A stretch of DNA of 64,000 nt. It comes from Oscillospiraceae bacterium. GTDB lineage: Bacteria > Bacillota > Clostridia > Oscillospirales > Ruminococcaceae. The stretch spans positions 1-64,000 of the forward strand of contig JALFVE010000047.1 of assembly GCA_022787085.1 (NCBI GenBank), in the 5' to 3' direction. A program made the position numbers and the translations under genes. This document shows, piece after piece, positions 39,308 through 48,172 of this stretch. How positions within the stretch are numbered: position 1 is the first letter of the stretch; each line of letters starts with the position of its first letter. The notes under the pieces are model-generated. The model saw only the letters and a program-made list of their open reading frames with translations. It had not been told where the DNA came from and searched no databases.

Positions 39308-39466
39308 TACTAATAACCATTTAACCTATGGACAAAATACGGTGTCTATAATACGCCCACTCGTCGTCAAGCTCCCTTGCCGGGCGACAGCCCGCCTGCG
39401 GTCGCTTTCCTAGATTGGGCGCATTATATCCACCGTCTTTATCCATAGAACAAATGGTTATTAGTA
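39308..39466. mobile_element. 159-bp MITE with IS630-type ends
   Basis: TACTAATAACCATTTAACCTATGGA...TCCATAGAACAAATGGTTATTAGTA; long imperfect inverted repeat; left end matches the rc of the IS630 right end at 26/31 positions by eye. Confidence 0.85.
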
Positions 39467-39468
39467 TA

Positions 39469-39513
39469 AAAAACGCAGCCGTTATTGACATGATTAGTCA
39501 ATAACGGCTGCGA
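39469..39513 (-). terminator. MCP gene terminator
   Basis: Minus strand CGCAGCCGTTATTGACTAATCATGTCAATAACGGCTGCGTTTTTT. Confidence 0.75.
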
Positions 39514-39529
39514 ATATTATGTAAATATG

Positions 39530-40897
39530 TTATTTGAATTTTTTCACAATATCGTTCATTCTCTTGACCTCGTCGGTAACGGAGCGGGCAGTGTCTGCGC
39601 TTCTTTCGGAGGTCCGTGAGATCTGCGCCACCACCTCGGAGATCTGTTCCATCTTGATCTTCACAGCCTCGGCGGAAGCGGACTGGCTGTCTGCAAGGCG
39701 CTTTATCTCCTCGGACTGCCTTGCACTCTCCTCGGAAATTCGTATAGCGTCGTTCATCTTGTCGGCAATTCCCTCTGCAAGAACGGTACCTTTGTTAACA
39801 GCCTCAATGCTTGTAACAATGAGGGAAGAGGTGTTCTTGGCAGCCTCGGCGGACTTGTTTGCGAGATTCCTTACCTCGTCGGCAACCACCGCAAAGCCCT
39901 TGCCTGCGTCACCCGCACGAGCCGCCTCAACAGCGGCGTTCAGCGCCAGTATATTTGTCTGGAAAGCAATGTCCTCGATGGTTTTGATAATGCTCTCAAT
40001 CTCTCTCGAAGCCTTAGCGATGTCCTCCATGGCGCTGACCATATGACGGACCTCTTCGTTGCTGGAGCAAAGAGTCTCATTGCTCTTTTTTGCGGATTCC
40101 GAAGCGCTTTCGGACTCTCTGAGACTGAGATGAGCCTGCTCGGTGATGTTGCCGATATCGGCAGCGATATTGCCGATAGTGGCCTCCTGCTCCTCGGCGT
40201 CGGCGCTGAGCGAGGAGGATATCTGCTCCATAAGTGAAGCGGTGCTGTTAAGGCTGGAGGAGATCTCTGCAATGCGTGCAACCACATCACCCTGCTTCTG
40301 CATAAGCTCTTTGTTGCCGTTCACCTGTTCGTTCATCTGCTCGAGAATACCCGAAGCCTCCTGCTCGGCAGCCCTCGACTGACCGATATACTTTAAGCTC
40401 TGATTGATAAAATAAATTATCAGCGTGGCGCAGATGTTCATTCCGAGAATGCCCTTGATAAGAAATTCCAGCCCAGCGCCCTGATAGAAAAAGTCTTTGA
40501 AAAATATTGCTCCGATAACGGCAATATCCATTATCACCCAGTGTATCTTCAGATTAAGAATATTGTAATAAATGGAGGCGATGGTCATAGAAGCCAGCAT
40601 CAGCGGGAACATACCGTGCATTTCGTGCTTTGAAGCGGAAATGAGGATAATAGCCAATAATTGCCCCTGAGAGAGTATCATTCCCCTGACCGAATTGCTG
40701 ACCTTACCATTAAGAATCATCACAGCCCCCGGAATGATAATTCCGATCGCAATAGTCACGATTCCGACCGCCGCAGCTCCCGCAATAAGATTTACGATAC
40801 CGAAAATAAGGCACACGCCCGCAATAAATATCATATGCATTTTGATCATTTTTTCGGATATGGTAATAAGCTCGTTGGTTTCGTTTTTTTCGGTCAT
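39530..40897 (-). CDS. Methyl-accepting chemotaxis protein
   Basis: [46 protein letters not shown] hairpin tip; six hydrophobic N-terminal segments. Confidence 0.94.
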   Translation of the reverse strand: MTEKNETNELITISEKMIKMHMIFIAGVCLIFGIVNLIAGAAAVGIVTIAIGIIIPGAVMILNGKVSNSVRGMILSQGQLLAIILISASKHEMHGMFPLMLASMTIASIYYNILNLKIHWVIMDIAVIGAIFFKDFFYQGAGLEFLIKGILGMNICATLIIYFINQSLKYIGQSRAAEQEASGILEQMNEQVNGNKELMQKQGDVVARIAEISSSLNSTASLMEQISSSLSADAEEQEATIGNIAADIGNITEQAHLSLRESESASESAKKSNETLCSSNEEVRHMVSAMEDIAKASREIESIIKTIEDIAFQTNILALNAAVEAARAGDAGKGFAVVADEVRNLANKSAEAAKNTSSLIVTSIEAVNKGTVLAEGIADKMNDAIRISEESARQSEEIKRLADSQSASAEAVKIKMEQISEVVAQISRTSERSADTARSVTDEVKRMNDIVKKFK

Positions 40898-41027
40898 ATA
40901 TATCCCACCCTTTTCGGTAATTTTTATGGAAAAAATTTCATTTTGATTATACCATAATACGGCATCAAAGTCAAGCAGGAAATATCAGGCTATTGTTATT
41001 GCTTTTTTGTTTCATACTAAACACCAT

Positions 41028-41528
41028 TTAAAAACAGGATAAAATCCAATCTCTACCTGTAATGCTTTTGATAGTTTCTTTAGACAATGAGCAGATAGTA
41101 TCGCAAAGCCTGTCAACAACCTTTTGAAGTGTTTGAAACACTTCGTTTTTAAAACCACGTTTTCGAATCTCTTTCCATATCTGCTCAATTGGGTTCATTT
41201 CCGGAGTATACGGCGGAATAAAAATCAGTTCAATATTTTCAGGTATTCTTAATGAACCTGATTTATGCCAAGCAGCTCCGTCACACGCCAATATGATTTT
41301 ATCTCTTGGAAATGTATTCGATAACTCTTCCAAAAACACATTCATACTTTCAGTATTGCAATATGGCATAACAACAAAACAGCTTTCACCTGTAAGCGGT
41401 TCAACTGCGCCATAGACATATCTATATTCTCTTATATGATGGCAAGGGACAGATGGTCTTTTCTTCTTTTCACACCAACAATATTTCGGCTTATTTATCC
41501 TGCCAAAACCTGCTTCGTCCTGAAACAT
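41028..41528 (-). CDS. IS630 transposase, ORFB (DDE domain)
   Basis: MFQDEAGFGRINKPKYCW; ILACDGAAWHKSG; FIPPYTPEMNPIEQIWKEIRKRGF. Confidence 0.92.
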   Translation of the reverse strand: MFQDEAGFGRINKPKYCWCEKKKRPSVPCHHIREYRYVYGAVEPLTGESCFVVMPYCNTESMNVFLEELSNTFPRDKIILACDGAAWHKSGSLRIPENIELIFIPPYTPEMNPIEQIWKEIRKRGFKNEVFQTLQKVVDRLCDTICSLSKETIKSITGRDWILSCF

Positions 41529-41578
41529 AAGACGGACATTCTCATATTTATCACAGTTTAAATCACTAAAGTTACCCT

Positions 41579-42076
41579 CTACTGTTGTTTTAATTTTTTT
41601 GAGGCTTTTATGGCCTCGTCACTTGCTTTTTGTGGGTGTTTGCTTCTTGGCATTACTTTGCGCCAACCATGACGTTCTAACATTCGATAAATCTGGCTTC
41701 CTCCAATGGAATGTCCAACTTTTTCAATGTATGCAGCTTTCATTTCGTTAAGATCTACGATTTGACCTGCTTCGGCTTGTTTGGTGTATGCTGAAAGGAA
41801 TTCTTTTTCTTCTTCGAAACTAAGATTTCTATGCATTCCGATTCGCTCCTTGGGAAGAAGTGCTTTTATTCCGTCGTCGTTAATATATGCGCTTACCCAT
41901 TGACTTACCATTTTATCGGACGTATCTAATTTTTCAGCTATTTCGTGATTCGTTAATCCTTCTCCCCGAAGCTGTACTGCGTGCAAACGTCTATCAACTT
42001 TTTTGTCTGTTATTGTTTTTCTTATTTCTTTTATTTCAGCCGCATTTTCTGCACTGATTTTATATGTTTTAGGCAT
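41579..42076 (-). CDS. IS630 transposase, ORFA (HTH region)
   Basis: LRGEGLTNHEIAEKLDTSDKMVSQWVSAYINDG and winged-helix region GGSQIYRMLERHGWRKVMPRSKHPQK. Confidence 0.9.
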   Translation of the reverse strand: MPKTYKISAENAAEIKEIRKTITDKKVDRRLHAVQLRGEGLTNHEIAEKLDTSDKMVSQWVSAYINDDGIKALLPKERIGMHRNLSFEEEKEFLSAYTKQAEAGQIVDLNEMKAAYIEKVGHSIGGSQIYRMLERHGWRKVMPRSKHPQKASDEAIKASKKLKQQ

Positions 42077-42150
42077 TTCTCATCACCAAGTATATTATAC
42101 CATATTTCTTCGATTTTGTCTATAGTTTAATTGGTGGTTAGTATCATATA

Positions 42151-42180
42151 TTGACAATAGACAACAAATTATGATATAAT
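42151..42180 (+). promoter_or_regulatory. Promoter of the 42271 gene, starting 8 nt from the IS630 end
   Basis: TTGACA - 18 nt - TATAAT. Confidence 0.6.
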
Positions 42181-42270
42181 TTTAACAGATTCCTGTTCGG
42201 CTTTGCAAATGGAATGATACGGTTATAAGCCGAATGGGTACAATTTGAATTTTAATGGGGGAAATGGATC

Positions 42271-43863
42271 ATGATATGCAATTCCTGCGGCAAAGAGCTT
42301 CCCGAGGGAAAAAAGTTCTGCATTTTCTGCGGAGCGAAGATAGTTTTGAAAAAGATATGTGCCGAATGTGGCTCCGAGCTTGAGCCTGATGCGGAGTTCT
42401 GCGGTGAATGCGGAACAAAATACAGCGGCGGGGCAGCTGCACCTGCTGCTAAAAAAACCGAAAGAAAGCCTGCTTCCGGGGGAAGAAAGGCTGCACCCGG
42501 GCGTCCCGCTCCCGATAAGTTCAAGGTGCCTGCCAATGCTGTAGTTATCCCTAAGAATATCGCCGAATCGGAGGACGAGGACGAAATAAAGGAATTTTTC
42601 AGCGGCTATTCGGGCAGGAAGGTGTTTACCTTTGCTTCCGATGTTTCCTTTGCTGCCGAGAACCTTTTCTGTAATGCAGGAGATATTTCCGCTGAGAGCA
42701 TTTATGTACCCGACAATGTTAAGGTAGTTAAGTGGCATGCCCTCGATTGTGAATCCATAAAGAATGTATATTTTGCTGAGGGTGTAAGATATATTGATCA
42801 TAATTTCGATGGCAATATTGAGCATATTATGCTGTATGAGAGTACAAAGTCAGAAGAGAGCTTAGATAAATATAACATCAAGATCGATTACAGAGCGAGA
42901 ACAAACTTTGAGCCTCCTGCCGATGCGGTAACAATACCGAGGGCATTTGTTGAAGGGGACGTTGAATGCGGAGAAATCTCAAAAAGCATTCGCCTTATTA
43001 CAGAGAATCCCGACTGTTATGATTTTGTTATTGAGCCGGGCACTAAAAGGATAGGGAGGGGTACATGTTCCGGAAATAACTGGGAATGTAGGGATATATG
43101 GGGAGGAATCGTTCTTTATCTTCCGGATTCGGTCGAAGAGATCGCCGACTCAGCTTTCTATGACAATATAGTTACTTCCATAAACTTTCCTGCTTCTCTG
43201 AAAAGAATCGGAAAGTGTACGATGGACGATCTGAAAATGAGGAAGGTATTTTTTCCTTATGGAGTTGAGGAAATAAGCTCCTGCCCCGAAGCTGCCGAGG
43301 AAGTAGTAATTCCCGATTCTGTAAAGATAATTGGCGCGGGTACATTCAGCAGATGCCCAAAGCTTAAAAAGCTTGAGCTGCCAAATTCCGTTGAAAAAAT
43401 CAACTCCGGTGCATTTCCGAGTAGTGGTCTGAAAATGGAATCGCTGGTATCGCTTACAATGCCGGAACAAGCTGTTATTACCGATGATTACGGCAATACC
43501 GGCAGTCTCACTCTGAAAGACCTTCCGAAGCTTAATATGCTGAAGCTTCCGGAAACAATAAAAGGATTTGGATATTTATATGTTAATGGCGAGTATTATC
43601 ATGGCGTGTGTTTTGAAAACCTGCCCTCTCTGAGAAGCCTTACCATTCCTCAGGGTACAGAATGGGTCGAATATAAGGCATTTGAAGGCTGTAATGCACT
43701 GGAAGCATTAATGGTGCCATACGGAACAAAGCTATATGAAGAGCACGGTCGCTCAGGAATTGCTGATACAGTTGAAAAAGCAGATGATGATTTTCGTATA
43801 TTACTTCGTTCTCCAACTTATTCACCCGAAGAGACCAAAAAAATTCAGATAATCAGATATTGA
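42271..43863 (+). CDS. Double zinc-ribbon + LRR protein, paralogue of 12295..13578
   Basis: MICNSCGKELPEGKKFCIFCGAKIVLKKICAECGSELEPDAEFCGECGTKY; LRR_5-like repeats (FSRCPKLKKLELPNSVEKI). Confidence 0.85.
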   Translation: MICNSCGKELPEGKKFCIFCGAKIVLKKICAECGSELEPDAEFCGECGTKYSGGAAAPAAKKTERKPASGGRKAAPGRPAPDKFKVPANAVVIPKNIAESEDEDEIKEFFSGYSGRKVFTFASDVSFAAENLFCNAGDISAESIYVPDNVKVVKWHALDCESIKNVYFAEGVRYIDHNFDGNIEHIMLYESTKSEESLDKYNIKIDYRARTNFEPPADAVTIPRAFVEGDVECGEISKSIRLITENPDCYDFVIEPGTKRIGRGTCSGNNWECRDIWGGIVLYLPDSVEEIADSAFYDNIVTSINFPASLKRIGKCTMDDLKMRKVFFPYGVEEISSCPEAAEEVVIPDSVKIIGAGTFSRCPKLKKLELPNSVEKINSGAFPSSGLKMESLVSLTMPEQAVITDDYGNTGSLTLKDLPKLNMLKLPETIKGFGYLYVNGEYYHGVCFENLPSLRSLTIPQGTEWVEYKAFEGCNALEALMVPYGTKLYEEHGRSGIADTVEKADDDFRILLRSPTYSPEETKKIQIIRY

Positions 43864-43867
43864 TACA

Positions 43868-43917
43868 AAAAAAGTGACGGGAACGCTGAAAAATGCGTTC
43901 CCGTCACTTTTTTGTTT
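43868..43917. terminator. Bidirectional terminator
   Basis: AAAAAAGTGACGGGAACGC...GCGTTCCCGTCACTTTTTTG. Confidence 0.8.
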
Positions 43918-43925
43918 ATATTGGG

Positions 43926-44708
43926 TCATTCCTCAAAAGGCACAAAGGAAATTCTCTCATATTCGGCAGTAAGGGGCAATGTGCTGTCATCAAAGGCATT
44001 GAGCCAACTGTCAACACCCGTTCCGCACCATGCGTTCATCATAATTTTTCCGTTGGTGGAGGGGATATTGCTGTCAGCGGAATAAACCTCGATTCCGTCA
44101 ACAAACCAGACTATCTTATCCTTGTGCCATTCAAAGGCATAGTCGTGAAAATCCTCCGAAGCGTCAAAGCCCAGGTCGTGCAGATATTCGTGATCACCCT
44201 TGCCGTCGGTGAAATAATTGAACTGGACCTTTGTGGTGTCCTTGCCAAGTATCTCAATATCTATCTCGTCCCATGGATTATTATCCGAGGGACCCGTGTA
44301 GGTAAAAAACGAGGAAACCACGCCGTCGTTTCTGATAGCCTTCATTCTGACCTCGTAACGTCCGTAGCCGTAAAACTCCTTTGAGCGGTATTCGCCTCCC
44401 GAATAGGGCACCGAGCCGTCCATTTTGTCCTTGTCAATGATAAGCTGCATTCTGCCGTTTTCAAAGGTGCAGTTGTCCTTTCTCCAGGTGACGTTGAACA
44501 TACTTCCGTTGCACCAGCCGTCCGCAGGCTCAAAAAGCTCCGAGGCGCCATTTGAGAAATTCACCGAGGAAATGTCTGCAGGGGTCGTGACAGCTTCGAT
44601 GTCTGCCGCAGGGATATCCGTATGTTCCGTCTTGCCGCCGCAGGAGCAGAACAGCATCGAGCAGGAAAGCAAAACCGAGGCAAGCTTTAAAATCAGATTT
44701 TTATTCAT
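43926..44708 (-). CDS. Secreted glycoside hydrolase family 16 beta-glucanase (lichenase-like)
   Basis: Lipobox CSMLFCSCGG; NPWDEIDIEILGKDTTKVQFNYF catalytic motif. Confidence 0.93.
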   Translation of the reverse strand: MNKNLILKLASVLLSCSMLFCSCGGKTEHTDIPAADIEAVTTPADISSVNFSNGASELFEPADGWCNGSMFNVTWRKDNCTFENGRMQLIIDKDKMDGSVPYSGGEYRSKEFYGYGRYEVRMKAIRNDGVVSSFFTYTGPSDNNPWDEIDIEILGKDTTKVQFNYFTDGKGDHEYLHDLGFDASEDFHDYAFEWHKDKIVWFVDGIEVYSADSNIPSTNGKIMMNAWCGTGVDSWLNAFDDSTLPLTAEYERISFVPFEE

Positions 44709-44796
44709 AATGATCCACCGTCCTTCCGACTATTATCATAGCATATCCTGCAAGCAGATAATATCATATTTTTGATATGAATATCAAAATTTTGCA

Positions 44797-45573
44797 CTAT
44801 TTTTTATCTCCCCAGTTGGAACGGTAATATTTTTTCCGAAATTCATTGGGAGTCATGCCCGTGTATTTTTTAAAGGTGCTGATAAAATGACTGTGGGAGG
44901 AAAAAGCCAGATAATTACCGATATCCAGTGGGGAAAAATCCGAATATTTCAGCATATTCTGAGCGGTCTCCACCCGTTTTACGGCAATATAAGCCGTTAT
45001 CGTGACCCCCACCTCCTTGCGGAAAAGCCTTGACAGATATGCGGGAGAAAGTGAGGCATATTCTGCAATATCCTCCTCGGAAATTTTAGAATGAAGATGG
45101 TCGTAAATATAGTCCATAGCCATAATGATCGGCTTTGAATAAATATCTCCTCTGGCAATTTTGTTCATCCGGTCTGTAAAATCCAGCACCGCCTCCCTGT
45201 GCAGGGAATGGATATCCTCCGGGCATGAGCATTTGTCCGCCTTTGAGATGTACAGGTCGCTGAGTGTGTACGCCGATTCCATCTCCATGCCGCCCTCAAC
45301 GCAGAAGCGAGTTATAAGCGCCACAGTAATAATAAAATGATATTTCAGATTTCGCAGAGGATCGTTGGAAAGCTCCCCCGCACCGCTTCCGCCCAGAGGA
45401 GTCATATGGCGCTTAACGCCCTCCGTATCGCCGTTTTTAACGCAGTCGTAAAATTCAAATTCCTTTTCAAAGGGGGAATGCTTGAAGGCATATTCCCTGT
45501 TAAGAAATGCCTTGTAGGTAAGCTCTTTTTCCGATTGAGGCATAAGATCACGTCCTTTGAAACAATTATACAC
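44797..45573 (-). CDS. AraC-family transcriptional regulator
   Basis: ISEEDIAEYASLSPAYLSRLFRKEVGVTITAYI...FSSHSHFISTFKKYTGMTPNEFRKKYY. Confidence 0.92.
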   Translation of the reverse strand: MYNCFKGRDLMPQSEKELTYKAFLNREYAFKHSPFEKEFEFYDCVKNGDTEGVKRHMTPLGGSGAGELSNDPLRNLKYHFIITVALITRFCVEGGMEMESAYTLSDLYISKADKCSCPEDIHSLHREAVLDFTDRMNKIARGDIYSKPIIMAMDYIYDHLHSKISEEDIAEYASLSPAYLSRLFRKEVGVTITAYIAVKRVETAQNMLKYSDFSPLDIGNYLAFSSHSHFISTFKKYTGMTPNEFRKKYYRSNWGDKK

Positions 45574-45701
45574 TAATTTGCGGAAAAAAGCAACAAAATT
45601 CTGATATATAAATCAAAACTATGATATCTGAAACCGAAAAAACTATGTAAAATAAAAGCATAAAGCAACGGAACAGAAAACATCAACAATAAAGGAGAGA
45701 A

Positions 45702-47129
45702 ATGATTATGAAAAATTCAAAGAAAGCAATGGCATTTCTGACCGCAGTAATATCTCTGGCAGGAGTAATGACAGCCTGCTCGGACAGCAATGAGAGCGGG
45801 GCTTCAACACAGGAAAGCACCTCTGTAACCACCGAAACGACCCCCGCCAAGGAGCTTAACGAGGAGGACGCACAGATCGTAGGGGAGATCGACACAGGCG
45901 ATTCCGAGAAGCTGGAAAACGGCACAGTAAAGTGGCTTTCCTTCTGGGATCTGAATCCTGCAAACGGCAAGCCCAAGTCGGTAGAGCTTGAGCTTTTTGA
46001 AACAAAATACGGCGGCAAGATCGAGTATGTCCCCACAACATATGAGACCCGTTACAGCGACCTTTCAACTCAGGTTCTGGGCGGCACATCACCCGACCTT
46101 TTCCCCGCAGCAGACCTGGACACCTTCCCGGGAAAGGCAGTAGCGGGAATGTTCGAGCCCTTTGACGATTACCTTGACTTTGACAGCGACCTCTGGAGCA
46201 CAGGTGCAAAGAAGCTTTCCGACGCACACACATTGGGCGGCAAGCATTATGTGGCAGTGGTATCCACAGACGCAGGCTGCGTGTGCATTTACAATAAGCG
46301 CACAATGGAGGAAAACGGCTTTACCGACCCCGCAGAGCTTCTTGAGGAGGGCAAATGGGACTGGAATGCCTTCAAGGATATGTGCATGGAATTTTCCGAC
46401 AGGGAAAATAATAAATTCGGATTTGACGGCTGGTGGTTTGAGATAAATCTCCTTCTCACCACAGGAAAGCCTGTAGTAGGAATGGAAAACGGAGTAATAA
46501 CAAGCAATCTTCTCAGCCCCGAAATGGAGCGTGCGGAGAACTTCATGCTGGATATGAACAAGAACGACCTTCCTCTTCCCAAGGCAGAATTCAGCTGGGT
46601 AGAGCAGCCCCAGCGCATATCCGAGGGAACCACCCTGTTCTATCCCTGCGGAATCTGGGCGCTTTACGAGGCAGATCTTTCCAAATTCGGCAAGGAGGGC
46701 GAGATAATGTTCGTGCCCATGCCCAAGGATCCCGACGCAGATGAATATTACCTGCCCTCAGGCGTAGACGCATACGCCCTCTGCAAATCCGCACCCAATC
46801 CCGAGGGAGCAGCAGCATTTATGAAGTGCAAGCTTCTTGCAGTAGGCGATGAAAAGGCGCAGGCAATTGCAGAGAAGCAGTATCGTGAGGATTACGGCTG
46901 GACAGACGAAATGATAGATATGTGGTACAAGACCAAGGAGCTTACAAACGAAAATCCCGTAGTAGATTTCTATGCAGGCGTGTCCTCGGACCTTTACGAC
47001 CTTGTGCATAATCCCATCAAGGACGCTTCCTACAACGGCAAGGACTGGTCAACCACAAGAGATGAGATAAGTGCCCCCGCACAGAATCTTATCGACGAAA
47101 TGAACAAGAAGATCGAAGAAAATTTCTGA
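45702..47129 (+). CDS. Extracellular carbohydrate solute-binding lipoprotein
   Basis: Lipobox AGVMTACSD; ELFETKYGGKIEYVPTTYETRYSDLSTQVLGGTSPDLFPA. Confidence 0.9.
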   Translation: MIMKNSKKAMAFLTAVISLAGVMTACSDSNESGASTQESTSVTTETTPAKELNEEDAQIVGEIDTGDSEKLENGTVKWLSFWDLNPANGKPKSVELELFETKYGGKIEYVPTTYETRYSDLSTQVLGGTSPDLFPAADLDTFPGKAVAGMFEPFDDYLDFDSDLWSTGAKKLSDAHTLGGKHYVAVVSTDAGCVCIYNKRTMEENGFTDPAELLEEGKWDWNAFKDMCMEFSDRENNKFGFDGWWFEINLLLTTGKPVVGMENGVITSNLLSPEMERAENFMLDMNKNDLPLPKAEFSWVEQPQRISEGTTLFYPCGIWALYEADLSKFGKEGEIMFVPMPKDPDADEYYLPSGVDAYALCKSAPNPEGAAAFMKCKLLAVGDEKAQAIAEKQYREDYGWTDEMIDMWYKTKELTNENPVVDFYAGVSSDLYDLVHNPIKDASYNGKDWSTTRDEISAPAQNLIDEMNKKIEENF

Positions 47130-47151
47130 AAATAAATCGAGGTAATGGCAT

Positions 47152-48102
47152 ATGAAAAATCTTACAGGCTATAAAAAGGGAGTAAACCTTGGCGGCTGGC
47201 TCTCCCAGTGCTGCCACACCGCAGAGCATTATGATACATTCATAAGCGCAGAGGATATCGAAAAAATCGCATCATGGGGAGCAGACCATGTCCGCCTGCC
47301 CATAGACTATAACCTTGTGGAAAACGAGGACGGAAGCGAAAAGGAAAGCGGCTATGCATATATAGACAAGGCGGTAAAATGGTGCAGGCTATTCGGTCTT
47401 GATCTTATCCTCGACCTTCATAAGACCTCAGGCTTCTCCTTTGATAAGGGAGAGAATGAATCGGGATTTTTTGAGAGCGGGGAATTGCAGGAAAGATTCA
47501 TAAAACTCTGGGAACGTCTTGCAAAGCGCTATGCGGTAAATGACGGCAGCATTGCCTTTGAGCTTCTGAACGAGGTCACAGAGCAGAGCTATGCCGCAAA
47601 ATGGAACAGCATAGTCCGCAGCTGTATCGAAAGGATACGAAATATTGCCCCCGAAACGATAATACTTGTGGGCGGCTATTGGCAGAACAGCCCCGACGCA
47701 GTGCCCGACCTTGAAGCTCCCTATGACGATAAGGTAGTCTATAATTTCCACTGCTATGACCCCATGGATTTCACCCATCAGGGCGCATACTGGGTGGAGG
47801 ATATGGACCCTGCCTTCAGAAAGTCCTTTGACAGCGCAGAAATAACCCCCGAATTTTTCATGGGACGCTTTGAGCGTGCCGCAGAAGCCGCAAAGAAAAA
47901 CGGAACAGTCCTCTACTGCGGAGAATACGGCGTGATCGACAATGCCACTCCCGAGGATACAGTAAAATGGTTCAAAGCCATAAACGCAGCCTTTGAAAAA
48001 ATGGGGATCTGCCGTGCCGCATGGAGCTATAAGCAAATGGATTTCGGACTGTCCGATGAAAGGATGTCAGGCGTGATCGACGAGCTGAAAAGCTATCTGT
48101 AA
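47152..48102 (+). CDS. Glycoside hydrolase family 5 (endoglucanase/exo-beta-glucanase-like), no signal peptide
   Basis: KKGVNLGGWLSQC; IAFELLNEVTEQSYAAKWN; VLYCGEYGVID. Confidence 0.93.
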   Translation: MKNLTGYKKGVNLGGWLSQCCHTAEHYDTFISAEDIEKIASWGADHVRLPIDYNLVENEDGSEKESGYAYIDKAVKWCRLFGLDLILDLHKTSGFSFDKGENESGFFESGELQERFIKLWERLAKRYAVNDGSIAFELLNEVTEQSYAAKWNSIVRSCIERIRNIAPETIILVGGYWQNSPDAVPDLEAPYDDKVVYNFHCYDPMDFTHQGAYWVEDMDPAFRKSFDSAEITPEFFMGRFERAAEAAKKNGTVLYCGEYGVIDNATPEDTVKWFKAINAAFEKMGICRAAWSYKQMDFGLSDERMSGVIDELKSYL

Positions 48103-48126
48103 AAATCATCTTCCTCTTTAAAAAAT

Positions 48127-48172
48127 ACATATCCCGCAGATGTTTAAAACGCCTGCGGGATAATTTTTTTAT
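48127..48172. terminator. Terminator between convergent genes
   Basis: ATCCCGCAGATG...CGCCTGCGGGATAATTTTTT. Confidence 0.6.

Larger units (their letters stand above)
41015..42143 (-). mobile_element. IS630-family insertion sequence (about 1.13 kb)
   Basis: TIRs TACTAAACACCATTTAAA / rc TACTAACCACCAATTAAA; two transposase ORFs inside; TA at both ends. Confidence 0.88.
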
